A stretch of 64,000 nucleotides of DNA from Lysobacter_C viscosus (GCF_046600715.1 NZ_JBJMAV010000005.1:62001-126000), one strand, 5' to 3'; shown: positions 54,714 to 62,884, counted from the first letter of the stretch. Numbers and translations: made by a program. The notes: a model not told the origin generated them from the letters alone.

Positions 54714-55529
54714 ATGGCCGTCAAGATCGACCAGAAAATCAAGGGCTACAGCGTCGTCACCCCGGAAGAGCGTGCCAAGCAGGCCGCCGAGGCCGTCAGC
54801 CGCCAGGCCGCCGAAGCCGCCCAGCCCAAGGCCAACGTCATCCAGATGCACGAGAAGATCGAGCGCCCCGAGGTGCTGATCGGCTCCACCTACAAGATCA
54901 AGTCGCCGCTGTTCGAGCACGCGCTGTACGTGACCATCAACGACATCGTGCTCAACGCCGGCACCGAACACGAACACCGCCGCCCGTTCGAGATCTTCAT
55001 CAACTCCAAGAACATGGACCACTTCCAGTGGATCGTGGCGCTGACGCGCATCATGAGCGCGGTGTTCCGCAAGGGCGGCGACGTGACCTTCGTGGTCGAC
55101 GAGATGAAGGCCGTGTTCGACCCCAAGGGCGGCTACTTCAAGGCCGGCGGCGTGTACATGCCGTCCCTGGTCGCCGAGCTGGGCAGCATCGTCGAGGACC
55201 ACCTCAAGTCGATCGGCATGATGCACGACCCGGAAATGAGCGATGCCCAGCGCGCGCTGATCGCCGAGAAGCGCGCCGCGTTCGCCGCGCTGGACTCAAA
55301 AAAAAACTCTGAAGTAGGCGTCCCCGCCGGCGACGACGCCAGCGGGGAGCTGTTCCCGGAGCCGAAGGTGCGCGGTGACGCGCGCCAGGAAGACGTGGAA
55401 GTCACCGGGGATGGCGGCGTCGCCTTCCCGCCCAGCGCGACCATGTGCCACAAGTGCAGTACGAAGGCCGTTGTGGTGATGGATGGGTGTGCTACTTGCT
55501 TGAATTGTGGGTATTCGAAGTGCGGGTGA
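54714..55529 (+). CDS. nrdJb: Class II ribonucleotide reductase C-terminal subunit NrdJb (TSCPD domain)
   Basis: A 271-residue protein matching the second half of split NrdJ. Residues about 50-190 form the TSCPD domain (RPFEIFINSKNMDHFQWIVALTRIMSAVFRKGGD). A linker follows, and the end holds the Cys motif CHKCST...CATCLNCGYSKCG, which binds zinc and supplies the redox pair that re-reduces NrdJa. AGGAG lies eight bases before the ATG. Between the two parts is a run of nine A (55298-55306) coding SKKN: adding one A gives TGA two codons on, losing one gives TAG four codons on, so slippage would make a form without the Cys tail. Confidence 0.9.
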   Translation: MAVKIDQKIKGYSVVTPEERAKQAAEAVSRQAAEAAQPKANVIQMHEKIERPEVLIGSTYKIKSPLFEHALYVTINDIVLNAGTEHEHRRPFEIFINSKNMDHFQWIVALTRIMSAVFRKGGDVTFVVDEMKAVFDPKGGYFKAGGVYMPSLVAELGSIVEDHLKSIGMMHDPEMSDAQRALIAEKRAAFAALDSKKNSEVGVPAGDDASGELFPEPKVRGDARQEDVEVTGDGGVAFPPSATMCHKCSTKAVVVMDGCATCLNCGYSKCG

Positions 55530-55534
55530 GTTAG

Positions 55535-55592
55535 AAGTCTCGCCTTCACAGGGCAAGGGTCGCACGTCCGATCCCTGCGCCGCCCATCAATA
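55535..55592 (+). other. tRNA-3'-end-like fragment, possible old attachment site
   Basis: AGTCTCGCCTTCACAGGGCA is followed by GTCGCACGTCCGATCCCTGC and then GCCGCCCATCA. The second part resembles a T arm (GCACG-TCCGATC-CCTGC, four of five pairs) and the third a 3' acceptor strand with a worn CCA. No matching 5' half (GGGCGGC) or D arm is present, so it is not a working tRNA. It marks the start of a less GC-rich block and could be a relic integration site. Confidence 0.35.
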
Positions 55593-55618
55593 AGACCCTT
55601 GATCTATAAGGTAATTCG

Positions 55619-55649
55619 AGAAAGCCGGCCCAGTGCCGGCTTTCTTTTT
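55619..55649 (+). terminator. Rho-independent terminator downstream of nrdJb
   Basis: AGAAAGCCGGC-CCAGT-GCCGGCTTTCT is a perfect 11-bp stem followed by four further T residues. It lies 90 bases beyond nrdJb, after the tRNA-like fragment. Confidence 0.92.
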
Positions 55650-55840
55650 GACAGCGAATCACGCACGAACCGCTAGCTGCAGTCTCACTCTCAGCAACTC
55701 ATCCTGCAGACGATCCGCTACAGTCCAGCATTGGGGTGAAGGCCATCGTGAGTGCACTTCCACGCGCTCGCCTTTCGGCGCTTCGTAGAGGCCAAGTCAC
55801 CGCCGCAAGGACTTGGCGCAACAGGGGTCTGTCTACGTCG

Positions 55841-56335
55841 ATGCATATCACTGCACGCAAAGAGCAGTTCAACCGAGCGTATGTCGGTGCACTGGCTGCA
55901 CAGGCTGGCATCAACTCCGCAACTCCAAGTGTGGATAACGACAGCGTCGACATCGCCTTCTTTGGAAGGGATTTCGGCGGTCTAATCCGTGATCCACAGA
56001 TCAGCTTCCAGCTGAAGTGCACCCACCTACTACTCAGGGTGGGGGGCGTCATTCGCTTTCCACTGAAGCGCAAGAACTATGACGATCTTCGGGACGTTCG
56101 CGTTGGCTGTCCGCGGTACTTGGCCTTGTTAGAAGTTCCCGAGTCTTGCGATGATTGGTCGCAACATATTGATGACGGGATGCTGCTTCGGTCGGGGTGC
56201 TACTGGGCCTCGTTGAAAGGACTGCCAGCAGTAGAACAAGAGACCATCACAGTCAGCTTGCCCCTCAGCAACCGCTTGACCGGAACCTCATTGACCTACC
56301 TTCTGTCGCTTGCAAGCGACCTGAGGGATCCATGA
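55841..56335 (+). CDS. DUF4365 domain protein, PD-(D/E)XK-nuclease-like
   Basis: A 164-residue protein that fits the DUF4365 family from end to end: HITARKEQFNRAYVGALAAQAG at the start, then DNDSVDIAFFG with Asp37, ISFQLKCT with Gln57-Leu-Lys59, KNYDDLR (78-84) and the tail YWASLKGLP. The spacing Asp37...Gln-x-Lys resembles the core of PD-(D/E)XK nucleases, to which DUF4365 is related. Codon use is clearly less GC-biased than in the neighbouring genes. It overlaps the next gene as ATGA. I use ATG 55841, where family similarity starts; there is no strong ribosome binding site, and a GTG at 55736 is possible. Target and activity are unknown. Confidence 0.82.
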   Translation: MHITARKEQFNRAYVGALAAQAGINSATPSVDNDSVDIAFFGRDFGGLIRDPQISFQLKCTHLLLRVGGVIRFPLKRKNYDDLRDVRVGCPRYLALLEVPESCDDWSQHIDDGMLLRSGCYWASLKGLPAVEQETITVSLPLSNRLTGTSLTYLLSLASDLRDP

Positions 56336-57432
56336 GCAGGATCACGCTAAGGCAACTTCGTGATTACTTGATCGCGCAAGCCTGGTCGCTCATAGCGGCT
56401 CCTAACGGCTTTGTAGAAGTGTGGAGGTACGCTTCGCAAGAAGGTGGCGAGGTATTACTTCCGACAGAACAGGCTAGTGACAAGGAATTCCTGCTGCACG
56501 AGGCGCTACGCAAGCTCGCCGCCAGCAAAGGGGCAACGGCTAGTGAACTCACCCAAGACATCCGCGACACGACCGAGAACGCAGTGTCGATTCGCGTTTC
56601 CCATCCCGACGTAAAGGACGGAAGCATTCCGCTTGAGGATGGAATTGCACTCAACAAGAACGCAAGAGAACTTCTATCTGCGGCAGCGTCGGCGGCTCTC
56701 GAGAAGCGCCCCCTCTATCTAGGTCGTCCCGCCGCTGCCGTAGCCGCACTACTGCAGAGCGCGCGACTCGGCCAGACGACACATGGCAGTTATGTGATCC
56801 ACGTTTACTGTAAAGAGTCGACACGAGAAGATCAGCCGCGGGGCTTTGCGCGAATAGCTACTCAGACCCTCGGGTCTGCGCTACTCGGGCTGAACGAGGC
56901 CATCCAGCATTACAGCGAAGCGGGCAACCCAATCGCTTTCGAGCTTGCGTTCGCACGTGGCGCGAGCGCGAACCTTTGCGAAGCAGTAGCGCAGTTCTCA
57001 GGCAAGGACAGGTCGCGAACCGTCGAAATTTCGCTTAGCACGGATTCCGTGGATCAGCTAACGAAATCGCCGCGCACCTCGGTCACCTTCACACCGGACC
57101 AGCAGCCGTATCTACAAGCAGCCGCTGACTATTTTCGTCAGACATACACGTTAACGGACGTAACTGTCGTTGGTGTGGTCGAGCGCTTAACGCGCCGCGC
57201 AGAGCAAGAGGCGGGGCTAATCCATCTGGCTACAACTCTTACCAATGGGGCACAACGCAGTGTTGGAATTCCACTAGGTACTGAGGACTATGCAACGGCA
57301 ATTCATGCACACGAGAACAAACAGCTTGTTCAAGTGAGCGGAAGCGTAATTGTGACTCCCCGGACGGCGAGCATGGTTGAACCAAAAGACTTCCGGGTAC
57401 TGGGCAACTATGAACTCTTCCGAACACAGTAG
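56332..57432 (+). CDS. Unknown protein coupled to the DUF4365 gene
   Basis: A 366-residue protein of no named family that I can identify. It has no signal peptide or membrane helix. The N-terminal 25 residues form an amphipathic helix (ITLRQLRDYLIAQAWSLIAA). Around residue 150 is RLGQTTHGSYVIHVYCKEST, and later SANLCEAVAQFSG; the C-terminal 120 residues look beta-rich (VTVVGVVERLTRRAEQEAG, QLVQVSGSVIVTPR). It starts inside the DUF4365 stop (ATGA), so both are made together. Base and codon use match the DUF4365 gene and differ from the chromosome around, which suggests transfer as a pair. Confidence 0.72.
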   Translation: MSRITLRQLRDYLIAQAWSLIAAPNGFVEVWRYASQEGGEVLLPTEQASDKEFLLHEALRKLAASKGATASELTQDIRDTTENAVSIRVSHPDVKDGSIPLEDGIALNKNARELLSAAASAALEKRPLYLGRPAAAVAALLQSARLGQTTHGSYVIHVYCKESTREDQPRGFARIATQTLGSALLGLNEAIQHYSEAGNPIAFELAFARGASANLCEAVAQFSGKDRSRTVEISLSTDSVDQLTKSPRTSVTFTPDQQPYLQAAADYFRQTYTLTDVTVVGVVERLTRRAEQEAGLIHLATTLTNGAQRSVGIPLGTEDYATAIHAHENKQLVQVSGSVIVTPRTASMVEPKDFRVLGNYELFRTQ

Positions 57433-57441
57433 GCAGCCAGC

Positions 57442-57470
57442 GTAGCCCGGGTAAGTGCAGCGCACCCGGG
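57442..57470. repeat. GTAG-headed CCCGGGT...ACCCGGG repeat
   Basis: GTAG followed by the perfect stem CCCGGGT / ACCCGGG with an 11-base loop. The form GTAGCCCGGGTAAG...GCACCCGGG is a well-known dispersed REP in Xanthomonas and Pseudomonas relatives. It lies 10 bases after the stop of the unknown gene, so it may serve as its transcript end. Confidence 0.72.
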
Positions 57471-58079
57471 GTTGTCATGCATCACATCGCGGCAATCAAG
57501 AACAGGGGTCAGAGTCGACTTTCCGGAGCGACGGGGTCAGGTTCACTTCCACCGCTTTGAGCACTGGACTCTCGCCTTAGCGGGAATGACGCCTGGGTGG
57601 TCTGCCCCAGACCCGTAGGGCGGCGGGCAGGACGCCCGCCGTTTCCCGACCGAGCCATGGGTGAGGAGGTGCGCTTGCGAGCCATCGGCTCGCGCACCGA
57701 ACGAACGCCCGCGCCGCAAGCGCGGGCCGGACTTTGGCCGCGAAGCGGACAAAGGCGAGTCGGGAAATCCCCGCGCCTCCGCACGCGAGGTGTCTGACCT
57801 GTCGGGGAAGGCCTTTTCTTTGGTTCCGTATCTTTTGGGCCAGCAAAAGAAATGAACTCGGCCGCCAGGCCGAAAGCTCCAATGAGCGAACAGGCCGCGG
57901 CCACACCCGAGCGGGGTCGAAACCATCGCGGTCAGGTTCACTTCCACAGCCTCGAGGCGCTGACGTCCCACTTTGGCAGGCACGCCGGCTGGGTGATCCG
58001 GCGCTTTCTCGTATGCCTCGCCGGCTGGCAACTCCCAAGGTCGGCATCGTCGCGGTCTGCCGGCAGCGTGAGGCGTCCG
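57471..58079. repeat. Composite dispersed-repeat block without genes
   Basis: About 600 bases made of repeat fragments. GGGGTCAGAGTCGACTTTCC is at 57505, GGGGTCAGGTTCACTTCCAC at 57533, and a second copy, CGGTCAGGTTCACTTCCAC, at 57929. A hairpin GGCGGGC-AGGAC-GCCCGCC spans 57622-57640. GGCCTTTTCTTTGGTTCCG to GGGCCAGCAAAAGAAATGA (57810-57855) is a form of a repeat common in Lysobacter and Stenotrophomonas genomes. TAGCGGGAATGACGCCTGG near 57576 belongs to another family. Open frames run through it but none looks like a gene. Confidence 0.62.
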
Positions 58080-59162
58080 CTACTCCCGCCGCACCACCGC
58101 GGGACGCGACACACTCACCACCAGCGTGACCACCGTGATCGGCACCACGAAGCCGAGCATCGCCCCACTGAAGGCCCCCAGCGCGTCGTGCTCCTGCGCG
58201 GCGAGGATGAGGTAGGCCACGTAGGCGACGTAGTAGAAGATGAACACCGCGCCCTCCCAGCGGGCGATGGTGCGCCCGGTGAGGAAGACCGGCAGGCACG
58301 CGAAGGCCACCGCGAGCATCACCCAAAGGTCGAAGTTGAGCACCGACGGCGCCAGCGGCAGCCCGCTGGAGGACACCACGCCCGCCAAGCCCAGGCAGCC
58401 CAGGATGTTGAAGATATTGCTGCCGACGACGTTGCCGATGGCGATGTCCCGCTCCTTGCGGATGGCCGCCATGACCGAGGTGGCGACCTCCGGCATCGAG
58501 GTGCCTGCCGCAACGATGGTCAGGCCGATCACCAGGTCGCTGACGCCGATGGCCCGGGCCAGCTCGGTGGATGCATCCACCAGCCAGCTCGAGCCCAACA
58601 CCAGCAGCCCGAGCCCGGCGGCGATCAGCAGCAACTGCAGCGGTAGGTTGCGCTTGCCCGTGTCGGCGCTCGGTGCGGTGCCGGCCACGGCCGCCGCCAG
58701 CGCGGCGTTTTGCTGCTCGCGCCGCGACTGCACGATCAGGAACACCACGTACGCCACCAGCAGCGCGAGCAGCGCGCCGGCCTCCAGCCGGCCGATGCGG
58801 CCGTCGAGGCCGAAGGTCAGCAGCAGCAACGACGCACCGATCATGATCGGCACCTCCTGCCGCACGATCTGGGCATTCACCAGCAGCGGGATGATCAGCG
58901 CCGAAACGCCCAGGATCAGCAGGATGTTGAAGATGTTGCTGCCCACCACGTTGCCCACCGCGATGTCCGTCTGCCCGTCGATGGCCGCGCCGACCGACAC
59001 CGCGACCTCCGGCGAGCTGGTGCCGATCGCGACGATCGTCAGGCCCACGACCAGGGGCGATATGCCCAGCGACAACGCCAGCCGCGAGGCACCGCGCACG
59101 AGAAGCTCCGCCCCGAGCACCAGGGCAATGAGGCCGATGACGAACAGGACAAGCGTGGGCAC
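58080..59162 (-). CDS. Calcium/sodium antiporter (CaCA family, YrbG-like)
   Basis: A 360-residue antiporter with ten helices in two inverted repeats. Each repeat has the alpha motif: VAIGTSSPEVAVSVGAAIDG with VGNVVGSNIFNILLILG in the first, and VAAGTSMPEVATSVMAAI with IGNVVGSNIFNILGCLG in the second. It should exchange cations, probably calcium or another divalent ion for sodium, across the inner membrane. The GTG at 59162 follows AGGAGAGGA. Confidence 0.92.
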   Translation of the reverse strand: MPTLVLFVIGLIALVLGAELLVRGASRLALSLGISPLVVGLTIVAIGTSSPEVAVSVGAAIDGQTDIAVGNVVGSNIFNILLILGVSALIIPLLVNAQIVRQEVPIMIGASLLLLTFGLDGRIGRLEAGALLALLVAYVVFLIVQSRREQQNAALAAAVAGTAPSADTGKRNLPLQLLLIAAGLGLLVLGSSWLVDASTELARAIGVSDLVIGLTIVAAGTSMPEVATSVMAAIRKERDIAIGNVVGSNIFNILGCLGLAGVVSSSGLPLAPSVLNFDLWVMLAVAFACLPVFLTGRTIARWEGAVFIFYYVAYVAYLILAAQEHDALGAFSGAMLGFVVPITVVTLVVSVSRPAVVRRE

Positions 59163-59678
59163 GTGTGGATTCCTCTCCTGGGTGACTGGGGTGGGCCCCG
59201 GTTGGCGGGTTGCTGGTCTGGCCGGAAACAGGGTGGGCGAGCGATCAATGCACGTCAAAAACCGGTGATTCTCGCGTGTGCCTGCCGGCCAACGACTTGG
59301 CGACCGGCCCGATGACCGATGTCCTGGTCGCCTGTTCGGGGATCGGGGGTCCGGGATCGGGGTCAGGTTCTTACGGTGCGCACCGTACCCTGTCGCGCCC
59401 GGAGGAGCAGACGAGGCGAGGTGGCGCGCAGGTGGCGAGGGCCGCTGCACCGCCCCGGCACCGACGGACGCAGTAGTCCTGGACATGGCCGTGGGGACGC
59501 TCTATCCCGCGGATAGCAGGTCCAGGCGATAGGTCACAAAGACGGGCAACGCCGGGCCGGTTCGCCCCGAGCCGCTGCATCCGGACCGCCAGCGGCGTCG
59601 TATCGGATGCATTGCCCGCCGGGCGGCTTGCCCATGCGTGCGCGAGTCGTCCGGATCGTCCCCACCTGGAGGTTCACC
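59163..59678. other. Divergent gap with palindromes
   Basis: 516 bases between the antiporter and the BLUF gene. GGGGTCAGGTTC (59359-59370), also found near 57.5 kb, is followed by the perfect 16-base palindrome TACGGTGCGCACCGTA (59372-59387). A second palindrome, CTATCC-CGC-GGATAG, lies at 59503-59517, upstream of the BLUF gene. The first looks like a REP fragment; the second could be a protein-binding site. No gene is seen. Confidence 0.5.
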
Positions 59679-60251
59679 GTGTCCAATCTGGTCCAGATCG
59701 TCTACATCAGCCGTTCGACCTTCAAGCCGTTTCCGGCCGAACGGGGGATCGAGCCAACGGTTGCGCGAATCCTCGCGCAGTCCCGGATCAACAACGCGCG
59801 GCGCGGGCTTGTCGGTGCCCTGTATTTTGGCGACGGCTGCTTCTTCCAGTGCCTGGAAGGAGAGAGCGACGAGGTCGACCGGCTTTACGCGGCGCTGCTG
59901 GAGGATCCGCGGCACAGCGACCTCAAGGTGCTCTCGCGCCGGCCGATCGACCACAGCGGCTTCGAGAGCTGGTCGATGAAGTACGTGCCACTCGACGCGC
60001 CGATGAAGGAATTGCTCGGGCAGCGCGGGATGGCGACCTTTGACCCCTACCACTTCGACGAGGAGACGGTCCGCCGCGTGCTCGAACTGCTCCGCACGAG
60101 GGTGGAGGCGGCGCCCGCTGTGCACCCGGCGGACGTGCAAGGAGAAGCCGACGGCGCCGGCAAGGCGTTGCGCTACGCACGTTGGGCCCTGGGGACGGCA
60201 GCGGCGGCGCTTCTGGTCGCAGCGGGCACGGCCGTCGCGTCGCTCGCTTGA
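59679..60251 (+). CDS. BLUF-domain blue-light photoreceptor with C-terminal membrane helix
   Basis: A 190-residue protein. The flavin-binding BLUF domain (about 1-100) has the photoactive Tyr9 (IVYIS), Asn39 (NNARRGLVGALYF) and Gln57 (FFQCLEGE), with the conserved Trp and Met in ESWSMKY. The Tyr-Asn distance is longer than in AppA because of an insertion (TFKPFPAERGIEP). After a linker, a C-terminal hydrophobic helix (WALGTAAAALLVAAGTAVASLA) probably anchors it in the membrane. No output enzyme is fused. GTG 59679 follows GGAGG by six bases. Confidence 0.88.
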   Translation: MSNLVQIVYISRSTFKPFPAERGIEPTVARILAQSRINNARRGLVGALYFGDGCFFQCLEGESDEVDRLYAALLEDPRHSDLKVLSRRPIDHSGFESWSMKYVPLDAPMKELLGQRGMATFDPYHFDEETVRRVLELLRTRVEAAPAVHPADVQGEADGAGKALRYARWALGTAAAALLVAAGTAVASLA

Positions 60252-60372
60252 ATCCATGGGCGCCACCCGAACAGGACACGGCGAGCCCCGGACACACCGT
60301 CCCGCCAACCCGCTTGCGACCCCCTACCCCCCGGTCCACCATCGCCTATCCCACCCCGACCCCGGAGCTGCC

Positions 60373-61263
60373 ATGCGCCTGCGCCTCGCCATCACCCTCG
60401 CCCTGCTGGGCGCCTCGACCCTGGCCGGCGCGCAGCAGCGCGACTGGTCCAAGGTCGAGATCGAATCCACCCCGCTGCGGATGGGTACGCACCTGCTGGA
60501 AGGCGTCGGCGGCAACATGGTCGCCAGCGTGGGCGACGACGGCACCTTCCTGGTCGACGACCAGTACGCGCCGCTCAACGACAAGATCCGCGCCGCGCTC
60601 AAGGCCATCGACGACCGGCCGGTGCGCTTCGTCATCAACACCCACTGGCACGGCGACCACACTGGCGGCAACGAGGCGTTCGGCGCCACCGGCGCGGTCA
60701 TCGTGGCGCACGACAACGTGCGCAAGCGCATGAGCACCCAGCAGTTCACCGCCGACATGAAGCCGCGCGGCGAGCCTTCGCCCGAGGGCGCGTTGCCGGT
60801 GGTGACCTTCACCGAGGGCGTCACCCTGCACCTCAACGGCGACACCGTGCGCGTGGTGCACGTCGCCGACGCCCACACCGACGGCGACGCGCTGGTGAAG
60901 TTCGAGCGCGCCAACGTGCTGCACATGGGCGACACCTTCTTCCACGGCAGCTATCCCTTCATCGACAGCGCCTCGGGCGGCGACGTCGACGGCGTGCTGG
61001 TGGCCGTGCACCGGGGGCTGGAGCTGGCCGACGCGGACACCATCGTGGTCCCCGGCCACGGCGAGCGCACCGACCGCGCCGGCCTGGCCGCGTACGGCGC
61101 GCTGCTGCGCGGCTACCGCGACCGCATCGCGGCCATGAAGGCCGAGGGCCAGTCGCTGGAGGAGGTCATCGCCGCCAAGCCCACGGCGGCCACCGACGAG
61201 GCGATGGGCCAGGGCTTCATCAAGCCCGAGCAGCTGGTGCGCTCGATCTACGAGACGCTCTGA
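60373..61263 (+). CDS. Exported metallo-beta-lactamase-fold hydrolase
   Basis: A 296-residue protein with a signal peptide (about 1-20, ending AGAQ). The zinc site is HWHGDH (91-96), followed by a further His in VADAHTDGD and in VVPGHGE. The layout matches periplasmic MBL-fold hydrolases of the quinoprotein-relay/SoxH-like type rather than class B beta-lactamases. Substrate unknown. It follows the BLUF gene by 121 bases on the same strand, without clear sign of an operon. Confidence 0.88.
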   Translation: MRLRLAITLALLGASTLAGAQQRDWSKVEIESTPLRMGTHLLEGVGGNMVASVGDDGTFLVDDQYAPLNDKIRAALKAIDDRPVRFVINTHWHGDHTGGNEAFGATGAVIVAHDNVRKRMSTQQFTADMKPRGEPSPEGALPVVTFTEGVTLHLNGDTVRVVHVADAHTDGDALVKFERANVLHMGDTFFHGSYPFIDSASGGDVDGVLVAVHRGLELADADTIVVPGHGERTDRAGLAAYGALLRGYRDRIAAMKAEGQSLEEVIAAKPTAATDEAMGQGFIKPEQLVRSIYETL

Positions 61264-61359
61264 CCGCCGCCGGGGGGCCGGCCAACGTGCAGGCGGCCCG
61301 GCCCCGGGTGCCGCCTCCGCGTATCCTGCGCACCCCCCCCGACGCGCCCCCTGGACCCC

Positions 61360-61839
61360 ATGATCAACAACGACGTACTGCGCAGCGTGCGCTACATGCT
61401 GGACCTGGGCGACGGCCACGTCGCCGACATCGTGCAGCTGGCCGATGCCGACGCCGTGCTGGACAAGCACGACGTGCAGGCGTTCCTGCGCAGGGAGGAC
61501 GAGCCCGGCTTCGCGCCGTTCGACGACCGCCTGCTCGGGCTGTTCCTCGATGGCCTGGTGATCCATTGCCGCGGCCGCACCGACGCACCGCCGCGCCCGC
61601 CGGAGAAGCGGGTGAACAACAACGTGGTGCTCAAGAAGCTGCGCGTCGCGTTCGAGCTGAAGGACGTGGACATGGTGGAGGTGTTCGAGTCCGCGGGGCG
61701 CCCGGTCACCAAGCCCGAACTGTCGGCGCTGTTCCGCCAGCCGGGCCACAAGAACTTCCGCCTGTGCGGCGACCAGCTGCTGCGCTACTTCCTGCGTGGC
61801 CTCACGCTGCGGGTGCGTGGCGACGAGGCGAACCGCTAG
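61360..61839 (+). CDS. DUF1456 family protein (YehS-like)
   Basis: A 159-residue cytoplasmic protein made of two similar halves. Each has the DUF1456 pattern: NNDVLRSVRYMLDLGDGHVADI with a later FLRREDEPGFAPFDDRLLGLFLDGL, and NNNVVLKKLRVAFELKDVDM with ALFRQPGHKNFRLCGDQLLRYFLRGL. Function is unknown; E. coli YehS is the closest named relative. CGTATCCT (61320) upstream resembles a -10 box. Confidence 0.9.
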   Translation: MINNDVLRSVRYMLDLGDGHVADIVQLADADAVLDKHDVQAFLRREDEPGFAPFDDRLLGLFLDGLVIHCRGRTDAPPRPPEKRVNNNVVLKKLRVAFELKDVDMVEVFESAGRPVTKPELSALFRQPGHKNFRLCGDQLLRYFLRGLTLRVRGDEANR

Positions 61840-62035
61840 AACCGACCGGACTGGGCCAACGGGATTGGCCGACAGGATCGGAGCGGCCGTGTCCAAGCCG
61901 AACCTCGGCAGGCATCGGCCGACAGGGTCGAAAAACCCATGCGAAGGCCGGTGCGGTCCGCTGATTGACACCCCCGCGGACCCTGAATAAGCTCGCGCAG
62001 GACGCCTGCGCGTCACCAATCACCAGGGGGAACAC

Positions 62036-62884
62036 ATGAGAATCACCAGTCTATTGCTGGCGGCCGTCGTATTGGCGCCGATGTCCGCGGCGGCAGAGAA
62101 CTGCACGCCCATCTCCAGCCTTCCGGCCACGATCGGCACACCGGGCAAGTACTGCCTGGTCGCCAACCATACGGTCAACCTCAATGCCGGCAACGCGATC
62201 ACCATCGCAAGCAACGATGTAACTCTGGATTGCGATGGCCACGCCATCAAGAACACATCCACCGCCAACAACGGCAGTTCGGCCGGGATCCACGCCAACT
62301 CGCGCAATGGCATCACGGTCAAGAACTGCCGGGTCATGGGGGGCTTCACCAACGGCATCGACCTGTTCCAGATCAATTCCGGGGCGAATACCAGCTACTA
62401 CAGCACGATCCAGGACAATTACATCGCCGGCCCCTTCCTCCACGGCATCCGCGCCTATGGCAGCGCCCTGGAGATCACCGGCAACCGCGTATATGACATC
62501 GGCGGACAGGCCGGCACCTATGCGATCGGCATCCGGGTTGGCGGGTCCGCAAACGGGTTCCGCCTGCACGTGGTGCGCGGCAACTACGTCGCCGGGACCA
62601 ATTCGCCCTTCAGCGCGGCCTACGGCATCTTCAGCGACAACTCGCTGGTAAGCGCCTTCCTCGACAACGGCATCGTCGGCACGTCCCCGGCCGCCGGCAA
62701 GCCGGCATACGGCATGTACATCAAGGGCCAGCACAATCGCCTGGCTGACAACCATATCGTCGGCGTGGGCGCGCCGAACGAAGTGGGCATCCATGCCGAC
62801 GACGCCACTTCGAGCTGTTTCGACAACTACCTGCGGGTGACGCTGAATACCCGCAACTGCGATGCGGGGCTGGGGAATTACTGA
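62036..62884 (+). CDS. Secreted right-handed beta-helix protein
   Basis: A 282-residue exported protein. The signal peptide ends near SAAAEN. The mature part is built of beta-helix coils: ITIASNDVTLDCDGHAIKN, GIHANSRNGITVKNCRVMGG, ITGNRVYDIGG and LADNHIVGVG with regular Asn and Gly turns, as in pectate-lyase-like and other parallel beta-helix proteins. Cys pairs near both ends could cap the helix. No catalytic residues of a pectinase are evident, so a carbohydrate-binding or structural role cannot be ruled out. AGGGGGAAC lies just upstream. Confidence 0.82.
   Translation: MRITSLLLAAVVLAPMSAAAENCTPISSLPATIGTPGKYCLVANHTVNLNAGNAITIASNDVTLDCDGHAIKNTSTANNGSSAGIHANSRNGITVKNCRVMGGFTNGIDLFQINSGANTSYYSTIQDNYIAGPFLHGIRAYGSALEITGNRVYDIGGQAGTYAIGIRVGGSANGFRLHVVRGNYVAGTNSPFSAAYGIFSDNSLVSAFLDNGIVGTSPAAGKPAYGMYIKGQHNRLADNHIVGVGAPNEVGIHADDATSSCFDNYLRVTLNTRNCDAGLGNY

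Noticed and set aside
55480..55592. A complete tRNA gene overlapping the nrdJb end
   Set aside because: The acceptor 5' strand, D arm and a paired anticodon stem are missing; only a 3'-end-like part can be argued.
57661..58130. Several open frames of 60-260 codons in the repeat block
   Set aside because: They run through dispersed repeats on both strands, lack ribosome binding sites and give low-complexity, unfamiliar products.
61268..61310. GC-rich hairpin GGGGCCGG...CCGGCCCC after the metallohydrolase as terminator
   Set aside because: The loop is long and there is no T run.
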